Part shown: positions 18,418 to 27,107 of the stretch, piece after piece
Layout: every line of letters starts with the position of its first letter
Numbering within the stretch: position 1 is the first letter of the stretch
NCBI RefSeq assembly: GCF_003259185.1
Contig: NZ_QGMP01000001.1
Coordinates: forward strand, 1,426,001-1,490,000
DNA from: Isoalcanivorax indicus
Lineage (GTDB): Bacteria; Pseudomonadota; Gammaproteobacteria; Pseudomonadales; Alcanivoracaceae
Length of the DNA: 64,000 bases
Direction: 5' to 3'
Made by a program: the position numbers and the translations under genes
Notes under the pieces: model-generated
Database searches by the model: none
Seen by the model: only the letters and a program-made list of their open reading frames with translations
Told to the model about the DNA's origin: nothing

Positions 18418-19265
18418 TGCAACCGCATCACCCGGATCTGGAATTTGCCAGCAATGCGCCTGCGGAGGCCGACGGCCCGGCGCTCTGGTTCGTGATAGGC
18501 GATGGTCGGCTGCTGGTCTGTGAAGACCCGGCCCTGCCGCTGCTGCCGGAAGCGCCTCATCTCGGTCTGTTCGGTCTGGATGATCTGCCCCCTCAGTACC
18601 TCGGTCGCTTGCGCCAGCAGCATTGCTACGCGGTGGCGCTGGACGATACCTCACGAGTGCCGGCCGGTTTCTACCTGGAGCAGTTGCGGCGTTTGCTGGG
18701 GCAACTCGATGAAATGACTTTCGCGATGGCCGGGCGTGCCTCTCAGGTGGTCACCTGGCATCGCAATCATCGCTTCTGTTCACGGTGCGGCACGCCCGCC
18801 CACAATCATGACCACGACCGGGCCATGACCTGTCCGGCCTGCGGGTACACTCAGTACCCCCGTATTTCGCCCTGTGTGATTGCCCTGGTGACCCGTGGTG
18901 ATGAAGCGCTGCTGGCGCGTGCGGCGCGGTTTCCGGCGCGCTTTTTCAGCTGCCTTGCCGGATTTATCGAGGCCGGGGAAAGCGCGGAACAGGCGGTGCA
19001 TCGGGAGGTCTGGGAAGAGACGCGTCTGTCCCTGGGGCCACTGCGTTACTACGCCAGCCAGTCCTGGCCTTTTCCGCATGCCCTGATGCTCGGTTTTCAT
19101 GCAGAGTATGCCGGTGGTGATATCGAGGTCGATGGCGAAGAGATCGTCGAGGCACACTGGTGGCACTATGATGACTTGCCGCCCATACCGCCCACCGGCA
19201 GTATTGCCCGGGCATTGATTGAAGACTGGGTGCGGCGACGGCGGGGAAGGAGAGAGGAAACATGA
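18417..19265 (+). CDS. nudC: NADH pyrophosphatase / RNA NAD decapping hydrolase NudC
   Basis: 282 residues. A zinc ribbon is formed by C121, C124, C139 and C142 (FCSRCGTP...TCPACGY). The Nudix box starts at G182 (GFIEAGESAEQAVHREVWEE) with catalytic glutamates E197, E200 and E201. The NudC signature SQPWPFPxS is present as SQSWPFPHA (214-222), so two signature positions differ from the E. coli form. It cleaves NADH and NAD-capped RNA. It is translationally coupled to fimL (1-base overlap) and to the next gene (4-base overlap). Confidence 0.94.
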   Translation: MQPHHPDLEFASNAPAEADGPALWFVIGDGRLLVCEDPALPLLPEAPHLGLFGLDDLPPQYLGRLRQQHCYAVALDDTSRVPAGFYLEQLRRLLGQLDEMTFAMAGRASQVVTWHRNHRFCSRCGTPAHNHDHDRAMTCPACGYTQYPRISPCVIALVTRGDEALLARAARFPARFFSCLAGFIEAGESAEQAVHREVWEETRLSLGPLRYYASQSWPFPHALMLGFHAEYAGGDIEVDGEEIVEAHWWHYDDLPPIPPTGSIARALIEDWVRRRRGRREET

Positions 19266-19900
19266 GTTTTTCGGGCGTACCGATCGTCATGATCGTGGTC
19301 AGTCTGCTGCTGGTGGCACTGGGTGCCTGGGTGCTGCTGCGCCAGCAGTGGCTGTTGCAGTGGCTCAAGGGCACGGCGGGTCTGCTGATGCTGGGTGGCG
19401 CCGTCTACCTGTCGATTCTGGCACTGAATCTCTACAGTTATAACGCCTTGCGCGCAGAGGTGCCGCTGGCCACGGTCAGCTTCCGGGCGCTGGGGCCGCA
19501 GAACTTTGTCGCCACGGTGGCACTGCCGGGCGGAGACAGCCATGATTACGCCCTGCGCGGCGACCTGTGGCAGCTGGATACCCGCGTGCTGCACTGGAAA
19601 GGCCTGCTGGCGCTGGTGGGTGCGGGCCCCGGTTATCAGCTGGATCGCATCCAGGGGCGTTACCTGGCGCTGGAAGACCAGCGCTCGCGGGAATCCACAA
19701 CCCACGACATCCACAGCCCCCCGGTGGTGTTCGATATCTGGCGCGGGGCCAGTGAAGGCAGCCTGTTGCTCAGTGGCACCACCCTGAGCGCCGCTTTTCT
19801 GCCGATGGCAGATGGCGCCATCTTCGAGGTGGTCTTCCAGCGCGGTCGCCTTGAAGGCCGTCCTCTCAACAGCAGCGCCGAAGCGGCGATGCTGCAGTAG
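19262..19900 (+). CDS. Membrane protein of unknown function
   Basis: 212 residues with two N-terminal membrane helices (about 7-28 and 35-58) followed by a soluble, beta-rich region of about 150 residues. Homologues at this place (after nudC) in Pseudomonas are, as I recall, loosely annotated as cation/multidrug efflux pump. With only two helices that name is not supported by the sequence. Its start overlaps the nudC stop by 4 bases, and sohB follows after 20 bases, so it belongs to a fimL-nudC-sohB run. Confidence 0.8.
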   Translation: MSFSGVPIVMIVVSLLLVALGAWVLLRQQWLLQWLKGTAGLLMLGGAVYLSILALNLYSYNALRAEVPLATVSFRALGPQNFVATVALPGGDSHDYALRGDLWQLDTRVLHWKGLLALVGAGPGYQLDRIQGRYLALEDQRSRESTTHDIHSPPVVFDIWRGASEGSLLLSGTTLSAAFLPMADGAIFEVVFQRGRLEGRPLNSSAEAAMLQ

Positions 19901-19920
19901 TGTCATTAAAGGAGCATTGA

Positions 19921-20976
19921 GTGATCGAGTTTTTCACGGACTACGGGCTGTTCCTGGCCAAGGTGGCCACGTTGGCGTTTGCCATCCTGTTTGTGGTGGG
20001 CGGCGTCATCAGTGCCGCGGCACGGCAGCGTGGCCAGCATCAGGATGAGCAGGGCGACCTGCGCGTACGGCATCTGAACGATGAAATGGAGAGCCTGCGC
20101 GATAACCTGCGTCATGCGGTGTTGCCCGATGCAGAACGCAAGGCGGCTCGCAAGCAGCAACGCAAGGAAGAAAAGGCCCGGCAGAAGGCGGCGCGCAAGG
20201 CCGGTGCCATGGCGGCAGACCGCAAGGCGCGTGTTTTCGTGCTGGATTTTGATGGCGATGTCCAGGCCAGCGCCGTGGACAACCTGCGTCGGGAAATCAC
20301 CGCCGTACTGGAAGCGGCGGACAAGAAAGACGAAGTCGTGCTGCGCCTGGAAAGCCCCGGTGGTCTGGTGCATGCCTACGGGCTGGCGTCATCACAGCTG
20401 CGCCGTATCCGTAATCAGGGCGTGCGCCTGACGGTTTGTGTGGACAAGGTGGCGGCCAGTGGCGGCTACATGATGGCCTGTATTGCCGACCGCATTGTTG
20501 CAGCGCCCTTCGCCATTGTCGGCTCGATAGGTGTGGTGGCACAGATCCCCAACTTCCACCGCTTGTTGCGCAAGCACGATGTGGATGTCGAGTTGATGAC
20601 CGCTGGCGAATACAAACGCACCCTGACCATGTTTGGCGAGAATACGGACAAGGACCGCGAGAAATTCCAGGAAGAGCTGGAGGACACCCACCTGCTGTTC
20701 AAGGAGTTTGTCCGCGAGCATCGCCGCAATCTCGATATCGCGCAGATTGCCACCGGCGAACACTGGTTCGGGACCCGGGCCAAAGATATCGGTCTGGTGG
20801 ATGACTTGCAGACCAGTGATGAATACCTGCTGACGCGCTGCAAGGAGGCGGACGTCTACGAGGTAAGCTGGCATACGCGCCAGAAGCTGGCGGAGCGTCT
20901 GGGTCTGGCGTTCGAGGGCAGCCTCGAACGGGTCATGGAGCGCTGGTTTCATCGTGGCGCACGACGCTGGTGGTAA
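19921..20976 (+). CDS. sohB: Inner-membrane serine protease SohB
   Basis: 351 residues of the S49 (signal peptide peptidase A) family. An N-terminal membrane helix (residues 6-33) and a charged Arg/Lys/Ala-rich coiled linker (about 70-100) precede the protease domain. The nucleophile is S180 in KVAASGGYMMACIADRI, and the general-base lysine is about K232 in MTAGEYKR. The start is a GTG at 19921 with AAAGGAG 6 bases upstream. SohB acts at the periplasmic face of the membrane. Confidence 0.93.
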   Translation: MIEFFTDYGLFLAKVATLAFAILFVVGGVISAAARQRGQHQDEQGDLRVRHLNDEMESLRDNLRHAVLPDAERKAARKQQRKEEKARQKAARKAGAMAADRKARVFVLDFDGDVQASAVDNLRREITAVLEAADKKDEVVLRLESPGGLVHAYGLASSQLRRIRNQGVRLTVCVDKVAASGGYMMACIADRIVAAPFAIVGSIGVVAQIPNFHRLLRKHDVDVELMTAGEYKRTLTMFGENTDKDREKFQEELEDTHLLFKEFVREHRRNLDIAQIATGEHWFGTRAKDIGLVDDLQTSDEYLLTRCKEADVYEVSWHTRQKLAERLGLAFEGSLERVMERWFHRGARRWW

Positions 20977-20979
20977 ATC

Positions 20980-21981
20980 ATGAGTGATCCCTTTGCTGCA
21001 CTGCTGACCACCGAACAGGACGGCCGCTACCGGACAGAGCTGGTGCAGCGTTCCCTGGATGATCTGCCTGAAGGCGATGTGCTGATACGCGTGCAATGGT
21101 CATCGCTGAACTTCAAGGATGCGTTGTCGGCCAGCGGCAACAAGGGCGTGACGCGCCGGTACCCGCACACGCCGGGTATCGACGCGGCGGGCCTGGTGGT
21201 CAGTGATGCCAGCGGCACCTTCGCCGAGGGCGCGGCGGTGATGGTCACCGGTTACGATCTGGGCATGAACACCGCCGGGGGCTACGGTGAATATATTCGC
21301 GTGCCTGCGGCCTGGGTGGTGCGTCTGCCGGAGGGTCTGAAGGCACGCGACGCCATGTTGCTGGGCACCGCCGGACTGACAGCGGGCTTGTGCGTGCAGG
21401 CGTTGCTGGACAGCGGGGTGGCGCCGGAAGACGGTGATATCCTGGTCACCGGGGCCACGGGGGGCGTGGGTTCCCTGGCGGTGGCGCTGCTGGCGCACCT
21501 CGGTTTTACCGTGGTGGCGGGGACTGGCAAGGCGGATGCCCATGACTGGCTCAGGGCTCTGGGCGCGGCATCCTGTCTGGACCGGGATGCGCTGTTCGGC
21601 GAGTCATCTGCCCGGCCGATGCTGAAGCCACGCTGGGCCGGTGCCGTGGATACCCTCGGCGGCGAGCCTTTGGCCAGTGTCATCAAGTCCACCGCTTATG
21701 GCGGCAGCGTCGCCTGTTGCGGACTGGCTGCCAGCACCGATCTGCCGTTGACGGTGTTCCCGTTCATTCTGCGTAACGTGCGCCTGCTGGGCGTCGACAG
21801 CGTAGAGCAGCCGCTGGCGGCCAAGACGGCGGTCTGGCAGCGGCTGGCCACAGACTGGCGCCTGCCGGTACTGGAGCAGATTGTGGCAGCGGAGGTGGGC
21901 CTGGCGGACCTGCCAGCCTGGTTTGAACGGATTCTTGCCGGAGGCGTGCGCGGCCGGGTGCTGGTGCGCGTTAACGGATAA
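20980..21981 (+). CDS. acuI: Acrylyl-CoA reductase-type oxidoreductase (AcuI/YhdH)
   Basis: 333-residue medium-chain dehydrogenase/reductase without the catalytic zinc site, of the YhdH/AcuI group. Features include WSSLNFKDALSASGNKGV near the N-terminus, the NADP-binding loop VTGATGGVGSLAVALLA, and a C-terminal LADLPAWFERILAGGVRGR. AcuI-type enzymes reduce toxic acryloyl-CoA with NADPH. It begins 3 bases after sohB. The exact substrate is inferred from the family. Confidence 0.85.
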   Translation: MSDPFAALLTTEQDGRYRTELVQRSLDDLPEGDVLIRVQWSSLNFKDALSASGNKGVTRRYPHTPGIDAAGLVVSDASGTFAEGAAVMVTGYDLGMNTAGGYGEYIRVPAAWVVRLPEGLKARDAMLLGTAGLTAGLCVQALLDSGVAPEDGDILVTGATGGVGSLAVALLAHLGFTVVAGTGKADAHDWLRALGAASCLDRDALFGESSARPMLKPRWAGAVDTLGGEPLASVIKSTAYGGSVACCGLAASTDLPLTVFPFILRNVRLLGVDSVEQPLAAKTAVWQRLATDWRLPVLEQIVAAEVGLADLPAWFERILAGGVRGRVLVRVNG

Positions 21982-22005
21982 CCCCGACAGAAACGGGAGA
22001 CGCTG

Positions 22006-22971
22006 ATGGATGCTGCAGCGCTCGTGCATGCAGTCTTGCTGGACGGGGCCGGGGGTGGGCGTCGGCTCACCCCGGATGAGGCAGCAGCCTGGCAGCCTGC
22101 CCAGGGCCTGTTATGGCTGCATCTGGATTATACCCACCCTGACACCCCCCGATGGCTGGCGCAGATGGCTCTGCCCGCACTGGTCAGTGATGCCATGCTG
22201 GCGCAGGAGACTCGGCCGCGGGCGGCGCCCATGCGCGACGGCACGCTGGTTTACCTGCGCGGTGTCAACCTCACGCCGGGCGCACACCCTGAAGACATGA
22301 TTGCCATTCGTCTGTGGCTGACGCAGACCTGTATCGTCAGCACTCAGCGCCGCCCGCTGGGGTCGGTGGCGGACATGCTGGAGGATCTGGCGCAAGGCAA
22401 CGGGCCCGGAGACACCTGGAGCCTGCTGGTGGACCTGACGGATCGGCTTACCTGGTATATGGAAGACGTGGTGGACCAGGTGGAAGAGCAGATTGCCACC
22501 TACGAAGAGGTCGCCATGGTGCGGCAAAGCAGGGGGCTGCGTAACGAGATCGCCCGGGTGCGTCGCCGGGTGAGTATCCTGCGGCGCTATCTGGCGCCGC
22601 AACGTGATGCCCTGGCCCGGTTGCTGGACAGCAGCGGCCCTCTTGCTGACGCGGAGCGCGGGCGTTTGCGTGAGGTTATGGACCGGCTTCAGCGTCTGCT
22701 GGAAGACCTGGATGCGGCGCGTGAACATGCCAATATCGCCCAGGAAGATCTGGCGAACCGGCTGGCCGATGAGTTGAATCGGCGTATGTATGTGCTGGCG
22801 ATCTTTTCGGTCGTTTTCCTGCCTCTGACGTTCCTGACGGGTTTGCTCGGGGTGAACCTTGAAGGGATACCCGAGGCGGAGTCGGAACTGGCGTTTCCGG
22901 TATTCGTGCTGATGCTGGTGGTGGTAGGTGGCGGGATAGTGGCGGTGCTGCGGCGGCGGGGGTGGTTGTAG
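22006..22971 (+). CDS. zntB: CorA-family zinc transporter ZntB
   Basis: 321 residues. A long cytoplasmic helical domain is followed by two C-terminal membrane helices (about 262-284 and 298-316). The loop between them contains GVN in LTGLLGVNLEGIPE, the signature of ZntB and CorA channels; the EGIPE variant fits ZntB better than the GMN of CorA. It forms a pentameric divalent-cation transporter. It ends next to a palindromic region shared with the convergent DUF934 gene. Confidence 0.9.
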   Translation: MDAAALVHAVLLDGAGGGRRLTPDEAAAWQPAQGLLWLHLDYTHPDTPRWLAQMALPALVSDAMLAQETRPRAAPMRDGTLVYLRGVNLTPGAHPEDMIAIRLWLTQTCIVSTQRRPLGSVADMLEDLAQGNGPGDTWSLLVDLTDRLTWYMEDVVDQVEEQIATYEEVAMVRQSRGLRNEIARVRRRVSILRRYLAPQRDALARLLDSSGPLADAERGRLREVMDRLQRLLEDLDAAREHANIAQEDLANRLADELNRRMYVLAIFSVVFLPLTFLTGLLGVNLEGIPEAESELAFPVFVLMLVVVGGGIVAVLRRRGWL

Positions 22972-22972
22972 G

Positions 22973-23019
22973 GCCTGACGGGGTGGCCATCGACCCAACC
23001 CGTCAGGCTCGCGCGAGCC
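22973..23019. terminator. Palindromic region between convergent genes, probable bidirectional terminator
   Basis: GCCTGACGGG (22973-22982) pairs perfectly with CCCGTCAGGC (22999-23008). It abuts a perfect 14-bp palindrome GGCTCGCGCGAGCC (23006-23019). It lies between the stops of zntB (+) and the DUF934 gene (-). Long T-runs are missing, so its efficiency is uncertain. Confidence 0.55.
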
Positions 23020-23033
23020 TACCCGTTTACCGC

Positions 23034-23528
23034 TCAGTGACGGCGGTAGATTGGTCGCGGATCGTTCACATCGCCTTGGTAGGTCACCGAGAAATCCCGC
23101 AGCCCGTTCAGGGCGTCATGGATATCCCGGTCAGCACGAATGACAAAGGCATTGAAACCGACGCGCTGCATGTAGAACAGCTGATCGCGCAGCACGTCCC
23201 CCACCGCACGGACCTCACCCTTGAACCCGTAGCGGGTGCGCAGTTCGCGGGCATAGGAATAGCCGCGCCCGTCCTTGAAGGCCGGGAAGTTGATGGCGAC
23301 CAGCGGCAGGGCGGCGAAATCGTCCGCCAGTGCTGCCGGCTCCTCGCCGGGTTCCAGGCACACTCCCACATCACCGCGTGCCTTCAGGCTCTCACGGTGC
23401 GCCTGCCAGTAGGCCAGCGGCACGATCACCGGGCCGTCGGGCAGCGCCTGCAGTGCGGCCAGCGCCTCCGCGTCGAGCCGTTGCCAGGTGTCGTCGACGA
23501 TCACGCCGTCCTTAATGATCTGTGGCAT
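23034..23528 (-). CDS. DUF934 protein of the sulfite reductase operon
   Basis: 164 residues beginning MPQIIKDGVIVDDTW, with GRGYSYARELRTRYGFKGE and VRAVGDVLRDQLFYMQRVGFN, hallmarks of DUF934. The family almost always accompanies cysI/nirA-type sulfite reductase and may serve sulfite or electron supply, but its role is not established. The ATG at 23528 lies inside the end of cysI (17-base overlap); a longer frame to 23630 would start in an implausible sequence. Confidence 0.87.
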   Translation of the reverse strand: MPQIIKDGVIVDDTWQRLDAEALAALQALPDGPVIVPLAYWQAHRESLKARGDVGVCLEPGEEPAALADDFAALPLVAINFPAFKDGRGYSYARELRTRYGFKGEVRAVGDVLRDQLFYMQRVGFNAFVIRADRDIHDALNGLRDFSVTYQGDVNDPRPIYRRH

Positions 23529-25173
23529 AGGCCCGCTCCTTGAAGGGTTCGATGCCCAGACGCTCGTAGGTGTCGACAAACAGCTCGTCGGGCTTGCGCT
23601 GTTCGACATACAGATCCACCAGGCGGGCAATCACCGGCACCACCTGATCGGCGTCGAAGGATGGCCCCAGCTTCTCGCCGATTTTCGAGACCTTGTCGCC
23701 ACGGCCGCCCAGCGTGATCTGGTAGTACTCGCGGCCTTTCTTGTCGACCCCGAGAATGCCGATATGGCCGATATGATGATGCCCGCAGGCATTCATGCAG
23801 CCGGAAATATTCACGTCGATCGGCCCCAGATCATGCAGATAATCCATGTCATCAAAGTGACGCTGGATCGCTTCGGCAATCGGGATCGACTTGGCGTTGG
23901 CCAGCGAGCAGAAGTCACCGCCCGGGCAGGCAATCATGTCGGTCAGCAGCTTCAGGTTCGGGGTGGCGAAGCCCAGCGCGTCCAGCTTTTCCCACAGCGG
24001 GAACAGCTGATCCTGGCGCACATCACCGAGCACGATGTTCTGCTGGTGCGTGGTACGGGCCTCGGCAAAGCTGTAGGTCTCGGCCAGGTCGGCAACGGCA
24101 TCGAGTTCTTCATCGGTGATATCACCGGGAGCACGGCCCGTTTTCTTCAGCGTCAGGGTGACGGCCGCGTAACCGGGTTGCCGGTGCGCGGTGACGTTGG
24201 TGTGGAACCAGCGGTTGAAGGCCTTGTTCGAGGCCAGGGCTTCCTCCAGTGCCGCAGGGCGCTGGCCCAGCGCCGTGTCATAGGCCGGCGTGGAAAAATG
24301 CCCGCGCATCGTGTCGACTTCGTCGGCGGTCAGCGTCATCGGGCCGTCTTTCAGCTCGGCAAATTCCGCTTCTGTCAGCGCCCGGAATTTTTCGGCGCCC
24401 AGCGCCTTCACCAGAATCTTGATGCGTGCCTTGTACTTGTTGTCGCGGTTGCCGTACTTGTTGTAGACCCGCAGGATCGCTTCCAGGTATGAAAGCAGGT
24501 GCGGCCAGGGCACGAAATCGCCGATGACCTCGCCGACCATCGGCGTCCGGCCCAGGCCGCCGCCCGCCAGTACCCGGAAGCCGGTCTCGCCATCGCGATG
24601 TACGACCTGCACGCCAATATCGTGCACGCCGATCAGCGCCGGATCAGCATCCGGGACCGCGTTGACCGCAATCTTGAACTTGCGCGGCAGGTAGGCGAAT
24701 TCAGGGTTGAAGGTCGCCCACTGACGGATGATCTCGCACCAGGGGCGCGGGTCTTCGATTTCGGCGGCGTTGATGCCCGCGAATTCATCGGTGGTCACGT
24801 TGCGGATGCAGTTGCCGCTGGTCTGGATGGCATGCATCTCGACCTCGGCCAGCGCCGCGAGAATGTCCGGCACGTCTTCCAGATCCGGCCAGTTGTACTG
24901 GATGTTCTGGCGCGTGCTGACATGGGCGTAGCCCTTGTCCCACTCGCGCGCGATGCGGCCGAGCATGCGCAGCTGGGTGCTGCTGAGCATGCCGTAGGGC
25001 ACGGAAACCCGCAGCATCGGCGCATAGCGCTGGATATAGAGCCCGTTCTGCAGTCGCAGGGGCAGGAATTCATCGTTGCTCAACTGGCCGTCGAGATAGC
25101 GCCGGGTCTGATCCCGGAATTGCGCTACCCGCTCACTCAGGAGCTGCTTGTCATGGGGTCGGTATACGTACAT
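23512..25173 (-). CDS. cysI: Sulfite reductase hemoprotein (nitrite/sulfite reductase family)
   Basis: 553 residues. It reduces sulfite to sulfide using a siroheme coupled to a [4Fe-4S] cluster. Cluster and siroheme ligands are visible as CPGGDFC (about C415 and C421) and CMNAC (about C457 and C461), the Cx5C...Cx3C pattern. Two ferredoxin-like half-domains repeat as usual (RVSVPYGMLSSTQLRMLGRI at the N-terminus; TGYAAVTL-type segments later). It is expressed with the DUF934 gene. The upstream region (25174-25339) has an AT-rich candidate promoter and a perfect 12-bp palindrome that may be a CysB site; cysB itself is at 49747. Confidence 0.93.
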   Translation of the reverse strand: MYVYRPHDKQLLSERVAQFRDQTRRYLDGQLSNDEFLPLRLQNGLYIQRYAPMLRVSVPYGMLSSTQLRMLGRIAREWDKGYAHVSTRQNIQYNWPDLEDVPDILAALAEVEMHAIQTSGNCIRNVTTDEFAGINAAEIEDPRPWCEIIRQWATFNPEFAYLPRKFKIAVNAVPDADPALIGVHDIGVQVVHRDGETGFRVLAGGGLGRTPMVGEVIGDFVPWPHLLSYLEAILRVYNKYGNRDNKYKARIKILVKALGAEKFRALTEAEFAELKDGPMTLTADEVDTMRGHFSTPAYDTALGQRPAALEEALASNKAFNRWFHTNVTAHRQPGYAAVTLTLKKTGRAPGDITDEELDAVADLAETYSFAEARTTHQQNIVLGDVRQDQLFPLWEKLDALGFATPNLKLLTDMIACPGGDFCSLANAKSIPIAEAIQRHFDDMDYLHDLGPIDVNISGCMNACGHHHIGHIGILGVDKKGREYYQITLGGRGDKVSKIGEKLGPSFDADQVVPVIARLVDLYVEQRKPDELFVDTYERLGIEPFKERAYATDH

Positions 25174-25292
25174 GGCGTCGGGGGTTCACCCTGTCTCGTG
25201 GCTGCCGATAGCTCCGGCAGAAGGCGTACGCACAGTGTAACGCAGTCGCCGGAGGCGCCGCACTGTAGCAAAGCGGGCTTATTCAGAAAAGT

Positions 25293-25314
25293 AATATATG
25301 GCCATAAGCTTATG
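25293..25314 (-). promoter_or_regulatory. Candidate cysI promoter with ATAAGC palindrome
   Basis: On the - strand, TATATT (25293-25298) can serve as a -10 box; 17 bases upstream the hexamer is CATATC, a poor -35 box, as expected for an activated promoter. The perfect palindrome CATAAGCTTATG (25303-25314) lies in the spacer. A related TATAAGCATA precedes cysH (51561-51570). Assignment to CysB is inference. Confidence 0.45.
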
Positions 25315-25339
25315 CGATATGGTACTTCGCCAGGGTGGC

Positions 25340-25570
25340 TCAGGTGCCTGAAAGCACGATATTCACGGTCAGGATCATGCCCACCACCAGCGCGACCACC
25401 AGGAACACATAGACAATGATATAGTCGCTGGCCTTGCCCTGGCGGAAGTCGCGCTCGCGGTTACGACCGCTCTGTACGCCGAACAGCGCCGCCAGAACAC
25501 TCCAGATGACCTGGAAGACGTTCGGTTTGTCCTGTTCCTCCTGATCGTGCTCCTGCCGATGCTCGTTCAT
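25340..25570 (-). CDS. DUF2970 small membrane protein
   Basis: 76 residues. A charged N-terminus (MNEHRQEHDQEEQDK) is followed by NVFQVIWSVLAALFGVQSG and a C-terminal membrane helix (YIIVYVFLVVALVVGMILTV). This is the DUF2970 layout: QVxxSVLAAxFGVQS, a short loop with RDF, and one helix. The ATG at 25570 has GAGG 5 bases upstream; a GTG 15 bases earlier is possible. Function unknown. Confidence 0.85.
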   Translation of the reverse strand: MNEHRQEHDQEEQDKPNVFQVIWSVLAALFGVQSGRNRERDFRQGKASDYIIVYVFLVVALVVGMILTVNIVLSGT

Positions 25571-25627
25571 GTCTGCCTCGCTCACATTGCTGCCCTCATC
25601 CTGTGTTGCCCTTCTATAGTCAGGCCG

Positions 25628-26953
25628 TTATAGCCGGATGTCGACCCACTGGCGGCGCATCCACAGACGCCCCAGCAAGAGCGATGTGACCAGCCGCTGC
25701 CCGGCCTGCAGGATCCAGACGCCCAGCAAGCCACCGCCCAGCACGGGCCCGATGATATAGGCCAGCGGCAAAAAGAAACACCACTGTACGCACAGCGTGA
25801 CCAGCATCACCGAGCGCGCTGCCCCGGCGCCCAGCAGCGCCTGGGTAAAGACGATGGCAATGCCATCCAGGCAGATCGCCAGCCCGGTGATCATCAGCGG
25901 CAGGCGGCCCAACTCCACCAGCTCGGGCTCGCGCAGGAAGATGCCCAGTATCAGATCCGGCACCAGCCACATGGGCAATGCCATCAGGAACAGCAGGATC
26001 ATGGCCAGCCGCGTGACGTCCCAGCCCCAGCGGTAGGCATCCTCCGGCTCACGCCGCCCCAGCGCCTGGCCGACCAGCGAGGTGGCCGACAGCCCCAGCC
26101 CGATGGCCGGCAGGATCAGAAACAGCACCAGCGTGATCAGCACATGGGCTACCGCCACTTCCTGGGTGCCAATGCGCCCGATGATCCAGAACAACACTAC
26201 CAGCCCGGCCGAAAACAGCAGCTGCTGCACCGACTGCGGCGCGGCGACCCGCAAGATATTGAGCAGGGTCGTGCGCGCCGGCCGCGCCACCATGAAGCCG
26301 TGCACCCGGCCTTCGCGCCAGGTCTGGATGAAATACAGCAGGCTGCCGAAATACAACGCCAGGGTGGTCCCGATGCCCGCCCCGGTGCTGCCCAGCTCAG
26401 GCAGCCCGAAAGCGCCGAAGATCAGGCCATAGCTGATAATCACGTTCAGCACATGCACGGAGACCAGCGTGCGCAGGTAAACCCCGGATCGGTTGATGCC
26501 GTTCCAGTAGCCGCGGTAACTGAAGTTCATCGCCACCGCAAACACCCCGCAGATCCGCGCCAGCAGATAGGGCTCGGCCAGCGCCTGCACGGCATCATCG
26601 GCCGCCAGCACCGCCATCAGGTCAGCGGAAAATTGCCAGAAGAACAGCAGGATAGGCACCGACAGCGCCATCCCGATCAGCAGCCCGGCATTCAGCGGCA
26701 CCGCATAGACTGTCGGATCGCCTTCACCCTTGCGCCGCGCCACCATGGCCTGGACACCTGCACCGAGACCCAGCACCAGGCTGATGGCCATGAAGTTCGC
26801 ATAGCCGCCCAGGCCGACAGCGGCCAGGGCTTCACCGCCCAGGCTGCCGACCATGGCGGCGTCCACCAGATTCAGCAGACTCTGGCTGGCCATGGCGCCC
26901 ATGATGGGCAGGGCAAGGGCAAGGATGCGGCGGCTGCGTACAGCGTCGAGCAT
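25628..26953 (-). CDS. MATE-family cation/drug antiporter (NorM-like)
   Basis: 441 residues with about 12 membrane helices. The N-terminus RILALALPIMGAMASQSLLNLVDAAMVG and a central counterpart (LNILRVAAPQSVQQLLFSAG) mark the two MatE half-domains. Such pumps export cationic drugs and metabolites in exchange for Na+ or H+. It is divergent from nfuA, with about 150 bases between the starts. The substrate cannot be deduced. Confidence 0.9.
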   Translation of the reverse strand: MLDAVRSRRILALALPIMGAMASQSLLNLVDAAMVGSLGGEALAAVGLGGYANFMAISLVLGLGAGVQAMVARRKGEGDPTVYAVPLNAGLLIGMALSVPILLFFWQFSADLMAVLAADDAVQALAEPYLLARICGVFAVAMNFSYRGYWNGINRSGVYLRTLVSVHVLNVIISYGLIFGAFGLPELGSTGAGIGTTLALYFGSLLYFIQTWREGRVHGFMVARPARTTLLNILRVAAPQSVQQLLFSAGLVVLFWIIGRIGTQEVAVAHVLITLVLFLILPAIGLGLSATSLVGQALGRREPEDAYRWGWDVTRLAMILLFLMALPMWLVPDLILGIFLREPELVELGRLPLMITGLAICLDGIAIVFTQALLGAGAARSVMLVTLCVQWCFFLPLAYIIGPVLGGGLLGVWILQAGQRLVTSLLLGRLWMRRQWVDIRL

Positions 26954-27040
26954 GAAGGCTCCAGTCGGACCGGGCAGGGCGGGTACAATCGGCGCGCAAG
27001 GATAACAGAGTGGGCCCCGGGGCTCACTTGCTTCTGTGCT

Positions 27041-27063
27041 ATACTTGACTAAAATACTCGGGA
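27041..27063 (+). promoter_or_regulatory. IscR type 1-like site before nfuA
   Basis: ATACTTGACTAAAATACTC and the following four bases match the published IscR type 1 consensus (ATASYYGACTRWWWYAGTCRRST) at 21 of 23 positions by my count; mismatches are position 17 (C for G) and the last base. It overlaps a TTGACT -35-like hexamer (27045-27050) and lies 45 bases before the nfuA start. IscR would tie nfuA expression to iron-sulfur cluster status. Confidence 0.75.
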
Positions 27064-27107
27064 ATTAATGCACGCTGCCGATGCCGGCGCGACCAGTGGA
27101 GACGTCT

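Noticed and set aside
16897-18654. A 585-codon - strand frame opposite fimL and nudC
   Set aside because: Antisense shadow; the + strand genes have clear family motifs and coupled starts.
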